A stretch of DNA of 64,000 bases from Paenibacillus sp. EZ-K15 (GTDB lineage: Bacteria > Bacillota > Bacilli > Paenibacillales > Paenibacillaceae): NCBI RefSeq assembly GCF_002573715.1, contig NZ_PDHM01000021.1:1-64000 (forward strand), in the 5' to 3' direction. The notes beneath the pieces are model-generated. The model made no database searches and was not told where the DNA came from. It saw only the letters and a program-made list of their open reading frames with translations. Of the stretch, positions 16,943 through 26,126 are shown in pieces; the first letter of the stretch is position 1; each line of letters opens with the position of its first letter. The position numbers and the translations under genes are program-made.

Positions 16943-18169
16943 TCATGATTCGTAAACCGGTTTTCCCTTGAACAACACGGCCCGGCGGCGTGACCGTCTG
17001 GCAACGGCTTCTGCGGAGCAGCTGGCTTCTACAATCACCGCGTCTGCCGCATCCCCGACGTTAGGCCAGGCATAGCGGCCGTTCTGGTCTAACGGCGTCA
17101 CTCCTCCCGTAATAAACCCGAGAGCCTGTCCGAGCGAACGCTCATCGGACATATGGAAGCGTTCGGCCAGCGTGCCCGCTTTGTCCAGATTATCCCCTTT
17201 GCCGAACGGGGACCAATGGTCCATTATACTGTCTTGCCCAAGCGAGATGTCTACGCCGCGGCGGTGCAGCTGCGGAATCGGAATGGTTCGTCCAAGCGGT
17301 CCGGAAGAGGTGACCGAAATCCCCAGATCCGCCAACCGAATCGCCACCTCATCCACTTCGCTTGGTGAGACGTCCGCGAAGGCCAGCGCATGGCTGAGCG
17401 TGACTCTCCCATTCCAACCCGCCTCTTCCGTAAGGTCAGCCACGCGCTTAAAGGTGTTCAGCCCGACATGTGACGACTCATGCAGGTGCAGGTCAATGCC
17501 GGCGTTGGCTTCAACAGCCAGCTCCATCACGGTGTTCAGTGATTTCTCCATGTTCTCATCCACCGTTGTGGGATCCAAGCCCCCAACCAGCGCTGCGCCG
17601 TTCCGGAGCGCATTCCTGACCAGAGAGACGGACTGGCTGCGAAGCAAGCCGTGCTGAGGAAATGCTACAATCTCAACAAAAGCTTTTTCCCTGTATCCTT
17701 CAACCGCCTGCAAGGTGGCCTCCAAATTTCTCAAGCCGACAACAGGATCCACATTGCAATGGGAGCGAATATGGGTAGACCCGTAACGCAGCAACAGATC
17801 CAGCAGTCCCTCCGCTCTTTCCTTGGCGGTAGGAAGAAGCTCGGGAAGCAGCCTCTCTTCCTCCTCGATTCGGCTGAAGATTCCGTTAGCCGGACGGCTC
17901 GGTGCCTTCCATGGGCCACCATAATAGGTTTTGTCCAGGTGGATATGCATATCTCTAAAGGATGGGAGCATCAGATCACCGTTCATGTCCCGTGTCGGCA
18001 ATAACGTGTCAGGCAAAGCATCCGCAGGGCGGATCTCGGAGAAAGCCCCATTCTCTATTTTCACATGAAAAAGTCCCGTTTCGGTTCCGATCACGACGTC
18101 ATCCTCGTAGCGGTAACCCGTCTCCAGACGGACATGCAGCAGCCAATACGCATTACTCTGTTCAATCAT
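16943..18169 (-). CDS. Amidohydrolase, cytosine-deaminase-like
   Basis: This 408-residue metal-dependent hydrolase of the amidohydrolase superfamily has a metal site DMHIHLDK near residue 75, HLHE near 230, LSHA near 265 and the final Asp in GQDSIMDHWSPFG near 315. These are the CodA/cytosine deaminase subgroup signatures, so it probably deaminates or hydrolyses a cyclic amine or amide in the cytosol. The ATG at 18169 is preferred to 18178, whose upstream GAGAAGGGG would abut the start codon. It follows the ankyrin lipoprotein gene by about 33 bases in the same operon. A divergent LysR gene may control both. Confidence 0.8.
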   Translation of the reverse strand: MIEQSNAYWLLHVRLETGYRYEDDVVIGTETGLFHVKIENGAFSEIRPADALPDTLLPTRDMNGDLMLPSFRDMHIHLDKTYYGGPWKAPSRPANGIFSRIEEEERLLPELLPTAKERAEGLLDLLLRYGSTHIRSHCNVDPVVGLRNLEATLQAVEGYREKAFVEIVAFPQHGLLRSQSVSLVRNALRNGAALVGGLDPTTVDENMEKSLNTVMELAVEANAGIDLHLHESSHVGLNTFKRVADLTEEAGWNGRVTLSHALAFADVSPSEVDEVAIRLADLGISVTSSGPLGRTIPIPQLHRRGVDISLGQDSIMDHWSPFGKGDNLDKAGTLAERFHMSDERSLGQALGFITGGVTPLDQNGRYAWPNVGDAADAVIVEASCSAEAVARRSRRRAVLFKGKPVYES

Positions 18170-18202
18170 AGTGTTCATCCCCTTCTCGTTTATACCTGCC
18201 TT

Positions 18203-18889
18203 CTATTTGCCTCGCTCTTCGTTTACAGCGCCCAATAAGATGTGTTCGATTTTTTGGTATCCCCGCTCCCTGGCATGCTGCAGGGGAGTTACGCCATTCC
18301 CGTCGGGAAGCCCAGCGTCCGCCCCATGCTCCAGCAGCAGCTTCACGATGCGCTGATAATTCTCACTGCCGTCACCGAGAATGACAGCCTCGAGCAGCGC
18401 GGTCCAGTTCAAGTTATTAATATGGTTCACATCGATGTCGGTCCGGGTCAGCAGCTCTTGAACAATCTCCACATGTCCGCGGTCGGAGGCCGGTATGAGA
18501 GCCGTCCCGCCAAAACGATTGGTCAACGTCACATTCGCATCGGCTTCGATCGCCAACCGCAAAATTTCCACCATTCCTTCTGCACCGGCATACAAAAATA
18601 CATTATTCAGTTGCTTATCTCGAATATTGATATCAGCGCCAGCCTGGATCAAAGCCTCTACCGTTCCGACATGATTGTGGTAGGTTGCAGCCATTACCGC
18701 TGTTCTTCCCTGCTCATCCGTCGCATTGATGTTTGCGCCGGATTGAAGAAGCTGGCGTACTTGCTCCGTATTGCCTTGCTTCGCATATTCAATGAGTTCA
18801 CGATCCATATTCTGCACCTCTTCTTTCTCCAGATTAGGTTGACAGGCCGACAGGAAAAGGATCAATAGAACCGCTGATAAACGCAGCAC
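18203..18889 (-). CDS. Ankyrin-repeat lipoprotein
   Basis: This 228-residue protein has a lipoprotein signal peptide (FLSAC lipobox, Cys about 16) followed by about five ankyrin repeats from residue 30 to 220. The repeats are recognisable by TAVMAATYHNHVGTVEALIQAGADINIRD and by TPLQHARERGYQKIEHIL. Ankyrin repeats bind proteins, so this is probably an outer-face scaffold or an inhibitor-type partner. It uses a GTG start at 18889 with GAGGAGGGAG six bases before it. It is the first gene of an operon with the amidohydrolase, an unusual combination. Confidence 0.8.
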   Translation of the reverse strand: MLRLSAVLLILFLSACQPNLEKEEVQNMDRELIEYAKQGNTEQVRQLLQSGANINATDEQGRTAVMAATYHNHVGTVEALIQAGADINIRDKQLNNVFLYAGAEGMVEILRLAIEADANVTLTNRFGGTALIPASDRGHVEIVQELLTRTDIDVNHINNLNWTALLEAVILGDGSENYQRIVKLLLEHGADAGLPDGNGVTPLQHARERGYQKIEHILLGAVNEERGK

Positions 18890-18946
18890 TCGATGCTCCC
18901 TCCTCTTTCTATCGTGTATATTGGTATGCTAACATGAGACAGAACC

Positions 18947-18992
18947 ATATGAAAAATACTTAAAAAATTGAATTCACTAAGGTTTTTCATAT
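18947..18992. promoter_or_regulatory. Putative LysR operator in the divergent promoter region
   Basis: ATATGAAAAA (18947-18956) and TTTTTCATAT (18983-18992) are perfect inverted repeats separated by 26 bases. They lie between the divergent ankyrin/amidohydrolase operon and the LysR gene. Widely spaced dyads of this kind suit a LysR tetramer acting on both promoters. Confidence 0.5.
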
Positions 18993-19014
18993 ACAAGGAG
19001 GGTTGCATCAACCT

Positions 19015-19884
19015 ATGGACATCAGACAGCTCCGGTATTTTATTGCCATCGTTGAGGAAGGTACGATCTCGCTTGCCGCCAACCGGCTTCATATATCACA
19101 GCCGCCTCTCAGTCAGCAGCTGAAAGCGATGGAGGAAGAGCTCGGGTCCGTCTTGGTATATCGTAGAGGAAAGCGGCTGGAAATCACCGAATCGGGTAAA
19201 GCGCTGTATAAATATGCGCTCCAGATGACCCAGCTCATGGAAGAGGCCAAAGCCGAGGTTAAAGAGGTCGGGAACGGCGATAAGGGAACACTGAGTCTTG
19301 GCATCAATACATTATCTTCGGTTGAACTGCCGTCATGGCTGCATGAGTTCAAAGCAAGATATCCCCAAGTTTCATATAAAATTCAGCAGAACGAGTCGTA
19401 TCAGCTCTGTGAGCTTGTGAGAAACCGCTCGCTCGAATTAGCGATCGTCCGCCTGCCGCTCGAATTGGATGATTTCTCGATCCTCCATCTGCAGACAGAG
19501 CCTTTTTATATGCTCACCTCAGAGCCATCCATCGAACAGGAGATAACACTCCCTCATATTGCGCAGTATCCGCTCATTCTGCCAAGCACGGAAGGGTTGG
19601 GCGTGTATTATACGATCCAGATGGCTTTCTCGGAACAGAAACTCCAGCCGAACATCGCAGCCGAATGCTCCGACATTTCGCTGTTGCTGCGTTTGGTCGC
19701 TTCGGGTTTTGGCGTGGCGATCGTTCCCGAAACGCTGGTCAAGCAGCACTTGCCTGCATCTGTTCATGCTTTCAAAATCAAGGACACCCCGGCTGCGGCT
19801 TCCACAGCCTTGATCTGGCTGAAAGATCATCACGTCTCCAGAACGGCTCTGAACTTCATTGACTTGTTGACAAGCGCCTTATAA
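19015..19884 (+). CDS. LysR-family transcriptional regulator
   Basis: This 289-residue regulator begins with the classical LysR start MDIRQLRYFIAIVEEGTISLA and a winged helix-turn-helix (residues 1-60: AANRLHISQPPLSQQLKAMEEELG). A two-subdomain periplasmic-binding-like effector domain runs from about 90 to 289. It is divergent from the ankyrin lipoprotein/amidohydrolase operon and probably regulates it. The ATG at 19015 is preferred because it gives the family-typical N-terminus, although AAGGAGG is 12 bases away; the TTG at 19003 would sit directly on the ribosome site. Confidence 0.87.
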   Translation: MDIRQLRYFIAIVEEGTISLAANRLHISQPPLSQQLKAMEEELGSVLVYRRGKRLEITESGKALYKYALQMTQLMEEAKAEVKEVGNGDKGTLSLGINTLSSVELPSWLHEFKARYPQVSYKIQQNESYQLCELVRNRSLELAIVRLPLELDDFSILHLQTEPFYMLTSEPSIEQEITLPHIAQYPLILPSTEGLGVYYTIQMAFSEQKLQPNIAAECSDISLLLRLVASGFGVAIVPETLVKQHLPASVHAFKIKDTPAAASTALIWLKDHHVSRTALNFIDLLTSAL

Positions 19885-19910
19885 ATACTTCTTCCATGAT
19901 CGGCCTCTCA

Positions 19911-19948
19911 TAAAAAAGAGGACAGAGCTAATGAAAGCTCCGTCCTCT
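19911..19948 (-). terminator. Terminator of the heterodimeric ABC exporter operon
   Basis: On the minus strand AGAGGACGGAGCT pairs with AGCTCTGTCCTCT (one G-U pair) and is followed by six T residues. It lies 19 bases beyond the exporter stop codon and between convergent genes. Confidence 0.8.
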
Positions 19949-19966
19949 GGCAAAAAATTAATGCTG

Positions 19967-21817
19967 TTACCTTGTACGATACAATGAACCGGCAGCCTCA
20001 TGCTCCTGCTTCTGTCCTTGGGAGTGAAGATACAGCTCTTCATAATACCCATGGGAGTCCAGCAGTTCCTGATGCGTGCCTTGCTCCACGATCCGGCCTC
20101 TGCTCATGACCAAAATCCGGTCCGTCCCCATGATGGTAGATAGGCGATGGGCAATGACAAGGGTCGTTCGCCCCTCGGCCACGAGCTGCAGCGCGTTCTG
20201 GATCAGCTGCTCCGTGTGCGAGTCCAGATTGGCCGTCGCTTCGTCAAGAATGAGAATCTTGGGCTGGAACACGATGATCCGGGCGAAGGAGATCAGCTGC
20301 CGCTCGCCGGCGGACAAGCCGCTGCCCCGCTCCGACAATCGGGTGTCATAGCCTTCCTTCATCCTCATGATGATCGAATCCGCACCGATAAAGCGGCAAG
20401 CCTCGATCACCCGTTCCCTCGAGATGGTCTCGTCGAACAACCGTACATTGTCCAGCACCGTCCCGGAGTAGAGATACGGCTCCTGCTGAACAAGGCCTAC
20501 CATCCGGTGCAGATCGGGCTGTGCCAGCTCCCTAATGTCGATTCCATCAATCCGAATGCTTCCTTCGTTCACATCATAGAAACGGCACAGGAGACTGATA
20601 AGCGAGCTTTTTCCCGCGCCGGTGGTACCGACGATCCCGATCATCTCTCCGGGGTTGATATGGAGATCCAGGTCCTGAATGACCGGCGCCCCGCCTTCGT
20701 AACCGAACGTGATCCGGTCAAAGTCAACGCGTCCCTTAACTTTTGCTTTCTCAATGGTCACCGGCTTGCGTTGATCGGTAACCTCAGGCTGAATCGCCAA
20801 GAGACCCCATATCCGGTTAATCGCCACCGTCGCCGATTGCAGCGTATTCCACTGCTGGGTGATCGTGTTGATCGGCTGGAAGAATAAACGGATATACGTT
20901 ATGAAGGCATACAGCACGCCGAACTCCAGCGTCGTCCCTAGGACGGCTTGTCCGCCGAGCCATGTCACGAACGCAATCGCCAAGTTGTTCAATATTTCGT
21001 AGGAGCGGTTAAACAGCACATTCGTCCGGATCTCCCGAATATTGGCCTTGAAGTAAGAGCCGTTCCGTTCCTCGAACTGCTTCTCCTGCTCCTTCTGCTG
21101 ATGGAAAACTTGAATCAGGTTCATCCCCGAGAGATTCTCGGCCACAAAGGCCACCAGCCGGGATAACCGCGTTCTGGCCATCTGATAGGTATGGCGCATA
21201 TAACGCCGAAACGCAATGGCGATCCCCGCAATGATCGGCAGCAGGATCAAGCAGTATAAGGTCAGCGTGACATCGAGTTGGAACATCAAGACGAGAATGA
21301 AGATCAAGGTGAAGCCGTCGCGGAACAGGCTGAGCAGCACCTGGTTAAAAAACTGATTGATCGCTTCGGTATCACTGGACACATGCGTAATCAAGCTTCC
21401 GCTCGGCACTTTATCGAAATAAGACATCGACAGCTTGGATATATGGGCAAACAGCCGTTTGCGAATGCTCGCTACAATGCTCTGCCCCGCCCTTTGCAGC
21501 AAATTATTTTGCAAATAGGTGAACACCATGCTGAGCAGCGATAACAAAAAATAGATACCGCATATAAGCATCAGGCCCCGAAAATCGTTCTTGCCGACCA
21601 TCAGATTATCATCGATTGCGATTTTCATCAGGTACGGCTGCAGCAGCTCTGCCGATATGGCAATCAAGGTGCAGCCGATAAACCCGGCAAAAATCAGCCG
21701 GTATTCCTTCATATAACCCGATAAAGCACGGAATGTGGATATATACTTGGGCTTGGACTGAGGGGCATTCAAATCCGCCTTCTGGTCCAGCTGCCAATTG
21801 TTAATGGCCTGTGCCAT
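19967..21817 (-). CDS. ABC exporter half-transporter, canonical ATPase subunit (BmrD-like)
   Basis: This 616-residue half-transporter has a six-helix exporter transmembrane domain (about 40-330) and a nucleotide-binding domain. That domain has Walker A GTTGAGKSS (397-405), signature LSAGE (501-505) and Walker B ILILDE with catalytic Glu526. It overlaps the upstream half-transporter gene by 17 bases and should form a heterodimer with it, like BmrC/BmrD, LmrC/LmrD or TM287/288. The likely role is drug or lipid efflux. The signature has SAGE in place of SGGQ, a typical feature of the canonical-Glu partner in these heterodimers. Confidence 0.88.
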   Translation of the reverse strand: MAQAINNWQLDQKADLNAPQSKPKYISTFRALSGYMKEYRLIFAGFIGCTLIAISAELLQPYLMKIAIDDNLMVGKNDFRGLMLICGIYFLLSLLSMVFTYLQNNLLQRAGQSIVASIRKRLFAHISKLSMSYFDKVPSGSLITHVSSDTEAINQFFNQVLLSLFRDGFTLIFILVLMFQLDVTLTLYCLILLPIIAGIAIAFRRYMRHTYQMARTRLSRLVAFVAENLSGMNLIQVFHQQKEQEKQFEERNGSYFKANIREIRTNVLFNRSYEILNNLAIAFVTWLGGQAVLGTTLEFGVLYAFITYIRLFFQPINTITQQWNTLQSATVAINRIWGLLAIQPEVTDQRKPVTIEKAKVKGRVDFDRITFGYEGGAPVIQDLDLHINPGEMIGIVGTTGAGKSSLISLLCRFYDVNEGSIRIDGIDIRELAQPDLHRMVGLVQQEPYLYSGTVLDNVRLFDETISRERVIEACRFIGADSIIMRMKEGYDTRLSERGSGLSAGERQLISFARIIVFQPKILILDEATANLDSHTEQLIQNALQLVAEGRTTLVIAHRLSTIMGTDRILVMSRGRIVEQGTHQELLDSHGYYEELYLHSQGQKQEHEAAGSLYRTR

Positions 21818-23576
21818 GATGCTTCATCCCCTCTTCCTGAATGTCATGCAGCGTCCGGTACAGTCCGTCCTTCGACAGCAGTTCTTCATGCGTACCCTGC
21901 TGAACAATCTCTCCCTGATCCAGGACGATGATCTCATCGGCATGTTTCAGTGCGCTGATCCGGTGAGCAATAATGATCGTAGTCTTCCCAGTGCGGATAT
22001 CCCGAATCGTCTCCATGATTTCCGTCTCCGTCACCGCGTCGACGGCGCTTACGCTATCATCCAGAATGAGGATAGGTGCATCCTTGATCATTCCCCGTGC
22101 AAGGCTTGTCCGCTGGCGCTGTCCTCCGGAAAGCGTAATGCCGCGCTCCCCGAGGCGGGTTTCGAACTTATCCGGAAACTCCGCGATGTTGTCATACACC
22201 CGTGCTTTTCGCGCTGCTTCCTCAACGACAGCCGACTCCGTGTCCCGTTTATAGAAGGCAATATTCTCGCGGATGGTCGAGCTGAACAGGAAGCCGTCCT
22301 GAGGAACATAGGCGATCCCTTCGCGCAAGCTTTTTAATGTAAGCTTCCGAATATCCACGTCCCCGATCAGCACTTTTCCTGGAGGCGGATCGTAGGTACG
22401 CAGCAGCAGCTTCATCAGCGTAGTCTTGCCGCTTCCCGTTCGGCCAATGATGCCCAGCGTCGATCCAGGCGGAACATCCAGTTGAATGCCGCGCAGAACC
22501 TGTCTCGCCCCCTCCTCTTGACCATCCACACCGTCGTAGGAAAAGGACAAATCACGCACTTCAATGCCTGGCATCTCCTGATTCAGCTCCTTGGCGCCAG
22601 GCAGTTCCTTAATGTCGGCCTGCTTGCCAAGCAGGTCGTTCAATCGGTCAAGCGAAGCTCTCGCGCGCTGAACGACATTAATGACATTGCCGATCTGCTG
22701 CAGCGGATTCATCAGCATGCGAATGTAAAGCGTCAATGCGACAAAGTTTCCGACCGTAATCCGTCCCAGAATGGTCAGATAACCGCCGAATAAGAGGGCG
22801 ATAATGAGTGAGGTGGCGCCCAGGAACGGAATGATCGATTGAAAGAGCGATGATACGCGTACCAGCCGCAGCTGCTTGTCCCGGATGCGGTCCACCGTCG
22901 TCCCAAAACGCCGCTTCATCGTGTCTTCCACCGCGAACTTCTTGGTGACACGGATCCCGCCAAACTGCTCCTCGGCCGATTCCGTCATCACACCCAGCGC
23001 TTCCTGTACCTGCAGCGACCTTCTTCTGATAATCGGTCCGAGCCATACGACAATAACCGGAATCAGCAGCAAAGGCGCGATGCTCGCAGCCACCAGATAC
23101 AGCGGTACGTTCGTGATCAGCAGCATGACGATCGTGGAGACCAGCAGGATGGAGGAGTTTGCCGTCTGATTGATCCCCATTGAGATCGCTTCCCTTACTG
23201 TCGTCACGTCATTCATGAAATAACTTAGCAGCTTGCCAACGCCATTCTTGGAATAAAATCGCTCACTGAGCCCCGTAAAGTGGACAAACAATCGGCGCCG
23301 GTTCATAAATTCGAAATACCGTCCCGTGTACATCACCAGAAACTGGCCAATGCCGCCGATGACGGCAAAGCCGACGCCGATTCCCAGCAGCGTCCAGCTG
23401 TAGCGTACGATGCCATCGACAGACAATAAACCATCCTTCAGTTCATCCGTAAAATGGCCCAGCACCCTTGGGAAATTCACGTGAATGATGTTGGCTACCA
23501 AATGGCAGCAAATCGACAATACATAAAACGGCCACGTCTTCCTGAAAAAATCTCCGAGTATTCGATGAGAGTCCAA
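21801..23576 (-). CDS. ABC exporter half-transporter, degenerate ATPase subunit (BmrC-like)
   Basis: This 591-residue half-transporter has a six-helix exporter domain (about 15-310), Walker A GRTGSGKT (378-385), signature LSGGQ (482-486) and Walker B ILILDD. Asp507 stands where the catalytic Glu should be. That makes one of the two ATP sites of the heterodimer degenerate, as in BmrC and TM287. It is first in a two-gene operon. The only in-frame start is a TTG at 23576 with a weak AGGAAG ribosome site about 13 bases upstream, so poor or regulated initiation is possible. Two GGAAGGAGG sequences further upstream have no start codon at a useful distance. Confidence 0.87.
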   Translation of the reverse strand: MDSHRILGDFFRKTWPFYVLSICCHLVANIIHVNFPRVLGHFTDELKDGLLSVDGIVRYSWTLLGIGVGFAVIGGIGQFLVMYTGRYFEFMNRRRLFVHFTGLSERFYSKNGVGKLLSYFMNDVTTVREAISMGINQTANSSILLVSTIVMLLITNVPLYLVAASIAPLLLIPVIVVWLGPIIRRRSLQVQEALGVMTESAEEQFGGIRVTKKFAVEDTMKRRFGTTVDRIRDKQLRLVRVSSLFQSIIPFLGATSLIIALLFGGYLTILGRITVGNFVALTLYIRMLMNPLQQIGNVINVVQRARASLDRLNDLLGKQADIKELPGAKELNQEMPGIEVRDLSFSYDGVDGQEEGARQVLRGIQLDVPPGSTLGIIGRTGSGKTTLMKLLLRTYDPPPGKVLIGDVDIRKLTLKSLREGIAYVPQDGFLFSSTIRENIAFYKRDTESAVVEEAARKARVYDNIAEFPDKFETRLGERGITLSGGQRQRTSLARGMIKDAPILILDDSVSAVDAVTETEIMETIRDIRTGKTTIIIAHRISALKHADEIIVLDQGEIVQQGTHEELLSKDGLYRTLHDIQEEGMKHHGTGH

Positions 23577-23779
23577 TGTCCCATATCACTTCCTGTCTTC
23601 GTTGTTGGATTGAATAGCCCGTTACGTTTTCCTCCTTCCATACGTTTGCTGTGATACTCCCATATTAATAGGTTCTAGAAATAAATCAGTCCTCCTTCCT
23701 AACCGGCCATATGATTTATTCAAATTTAGACATACTAGAGTAACAATAATCGATGTAATTTCACTCCAATCATCTAATG

Positions 23780-23811
23780 AAAAAAGCCGCAAACATCGGT
23801 CGCGACTTTAT
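23780..23811 (-). terminator. Terminator after helD-like gene
   Basis: On the minus strand AGTCGCG pairs with TGCGGCT (one G-U pair) around a short loop, followed by six T residues. It lies 56-87 bases past the helicase stop. Confidence 0.6.
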
Positions 23812-23866
23812 CAAAAAGTGTTCTTATGGATGACATCGATGACGCTATCCTGATTCCGGCTCACGC

Positions 23867-25924
23867 TCACACGGCCAACCAAGGTGCCGGCTCGCCCGAA
23901 TAGGTCAGCGATAGCTTATGCATGGCCCGGGTACAAGCAATGTAGAGTAAGCTTCGATCCATCTCGGAACGATAGTTTTCGGCGTCCGCAAAAGGAACGA
24001 TAACCTGATCGAATTCCAGGCCCTTGGCCATATGGGCGAAGGTGATTGTAATCCCATCCTGAAAGCGGTCGCTGCTAAAATCGAGCAGATTCACGCTGCC
24101 CTCAAGCTCCCTGATAGACTCATACACCTGCCGGGCCTGCGAAGACGTTTTGCATATGATCCCCATCGTCTGCAGCCCGGAATCTAAAAAGTGACGGCTA
24201 AGCTCTTGAATGAACGCCAGCTCCTCCCGGGCGTCACGACACCGGATCACCTGCGGTTCTTCTCCATGCCGTTCCACGGGAATCATGGTGCTGCCCGGAT
24301 GGATTCGCTTCGCGAGTCCCATAATCTCCAGCGTGGAACGATAGCTTTTTAACAACTCAATCGTATCGGCATATGGAAACACGCCCTTGATATCATGCAG
24401 TGAAGTGGACGTATATACGTTGACCGACTGGTTGCTGTCCCCAAGAATCGTTTTTTTGCACGTAAACCATCTGGAGAGCACGGCATATTGAATGGGTGTA
24501 TAATCCTGCATTTCATCGACCAGCAGATGCTTCACCATATCGTATGCCGTCCTTCCCTCCAAATACATTTTGAGATACAGCAGCGGAAAAACGTCCGCAT
24601 ACTCGATCGTGTTCCTTCCGTTCATGATGAACATATCCGGTTTGTTCCTATATGAGAAGAATTCCTTGTACATGCTGAGCGCATTTTGAAATTTGAACAT
24701 TTTCTTGATCGCGGCTTTGACTTTTTTGGCTTCTGCGGCTGTCAGCCTCTCTCCATCCTCCGTACGAGCCCGGCCTGACAGGATGGAGGCCGTCTTCTCC
24801 AAGCGCTGCCTGAGCGGTAGGGTCATGATGCCAAGGTAAATGTCCCTGATCTCCGAAGCCAAAATACATACGCCCTTCAGCTGAATATCCGCAGGCAGGA
24901 AGAACTGCTCATCGGCATATTTCATATAAGCCTCCAGCTCGTGCACGAAGTGCATGCCGGCCTTATACCGGATCCGTTCAATGACCTGCTCTTCATGGGT
25001 GCTCACGATTTCATTCACCTGTTCGAAGAAGGTCTGAAACTGACATAATCCGCCCAGCTCTTTGGCAGCAAGCTCCTCCATCGTAACCTCCATGATTTTC
25101 TCTTCACCAAGCTCTGGCAGAACGTTGGATATATAATCGGAGAACACTTTATGGGGGGATATAATGAGCACGTTGCTGGAAGTCAAAGTCTCCTTATGGC
25201 GGTATAACAGAAAAGCTACCCTGTGCAGAGCCACTGAGGTTTTGCCTGAGCCTGCCGCCCCCTGTATGATCAGCTCATTTGCGGTCTCGTTTCGTATGAT
25301 GGCATTTTGCTCCTGCTGGATGGTAGCCACAATATTCTTCATCTTCTCGTCCGACGTGCTGCTGAGCTCCTTCTGCAGCACGTCGTCATTGATGTTCATG
25401 GAGCTCTCAATCATATATTCCATATGACCGTCTTTGATTTTGTACTGCCTTTTGACGGTAATTTCGCCTTGCATCCTGCCCATGGGCGCTTCATACGACG
25501 CAGGACCGACATTGTAATCATAGAACAAGCTTGCTACCGGCGAGCGCCAATCATAGATGAAATGCTCCTGACTCCCTCCGTCCGTGAAAGAATGGATGCC
25601 GATATAATAAGCACCTTCTTCAATCGTTTCATTCGTTCGGAAATCGACCCTACCAAAATACGGCGAGGCGAGCAGTTTGCGAATCTTTTGCAGCCTGGCC
25701 ACCGTCTTCTCTCCTGTATCAATCGACAAGGAAATATCAACCCGGTTGGCTGCCCGTTCCGCCGCATCCAATTGGGCCATGTTCACCCACAGATATTTCT
25801 TCGCTTCAATGATATCCTTGTACGAATCGGACACCTTACCCTCTAATTCCTCCGATGCTCGATGAAGCTCCTTTAATACAAACTCTAGATATTCCCGCTC
25901 TGCGCTTTCGCTTGGATTCAGCAT
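23867..25924 (-). CDS. helD: HelD-like superfamily 1 helicase / RNA polymerase recycling factor
   Basis: This 685-residue UvrD-family ATPase has an N-terminal coiled-coil region (about 5-60), Walker A QGAAGSGKTS (221-230), Walker B/motif II LLVDEMQDY near 478, motif III LGDSNQS and the C-terminal ITFAHMAKGLEFDQVIV and YIACTRA motifs. HelD proteins strip stalled RNA polymerase from DNA and nucleic acids, and some relatives protect polymerase against rifamycins. It is shorter than Bacillus subtilis HelD (about 774 residues). GAGGGGG is 9 bases before the ATG. It stands alone between two exporter operons. The gene symbol is by family, not proven orthology. Confidence 0.8.
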   Translation of the reverse strand: MLNPSESAEREYLEFVLKELHRASEELEGKVSDSYKDIIEAKKYLWVNMAQLDAAERAANRVDISLSIDTGEKTVARLQKIRKLLASPYFGRVDFRTNETIEEGAYYIGIHSFTDGGSQEHFIYDWRSPVASLFYDYNVGPASYEAPMGRMQGEITVKRQYKIKDGHMEYMIESSMNINDDVLQKELSSTSDEKMKNIVATIQQEQNAIIRNETANELIIQGAAGSGKTSVALHRVAFLLYRHKETLTSSNVLIISPHKVFSDYISNVLPELGEEKIMEVTMEELAAKELGGLCQFQTFFEQVNEIVSTHEEQVIERIRYKAGMHFVHELEAYMKYADEQFFLPADIQLKGVCILASEIRDIYLGIMTLPLRQRLEKTASILSGRARTEDGERLTAAEAKKVKAAIKKMFKFQNALSMYKEFFSYRNKPDMFIMNGRNTIEYADVFPLLYLKMYLEGRTAYDMVKHLLVDEMQDYTPIQYAVLSRWFTCKKTILGDSNQSVNVYTSTSLHDIKGVFPYADTIELLKSYRSTLEIMGLAKRIHPGSTMIPVERHGEEPQVIRCRDAREELAFIQELSRHFLDSGLQTMGIICKTSSQARQVYESIRELEGSVNLLDFSSDRFQDGITITFAHMAKGLEFDQVIVPFADAENYRSEMDRSLLYIACTRAMHKLSLTYSGEPAPWLAV

Positions 25925-26080
25925 TCGGAAATTCCCCCTCTTTGCTAAAGAATAGCTTTAAGTATAGGGGTTTCCCGAAAAAAATATAGACTTATACTTT
26001 CCGTTGTAGTATTGTGTATTTATCGTGGGTCCAAAAACACCTATACGATTTACATCAACCATAATGACGATACATAGATG

Positions 26081-26119
26081 AAAAACCAGGCTGCATGCTC
26101 ATGCAAACCTGGTTTTTTT
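26081..26119. terminator. Terminator after second DrrAB-like pair
   Basis: AAAAACCAGG and CCTGGTTTTT form an outer stem, with an inner TGCAT/ATGCA stem. U-tracts on both strands make it bidirectional. Confidence 0.75.
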
Positions 26120-26126
26120 GTGCCTC

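Noticed and set aside
23622..23663. 13-codon ORF upstream of the BmrC-like gene as a possible leader peptide
   Set aside because: Its nearest ribosome site is about 27 bases away and no paired hairpin overlaps the exporter start; only the unusual 5' region is reported.
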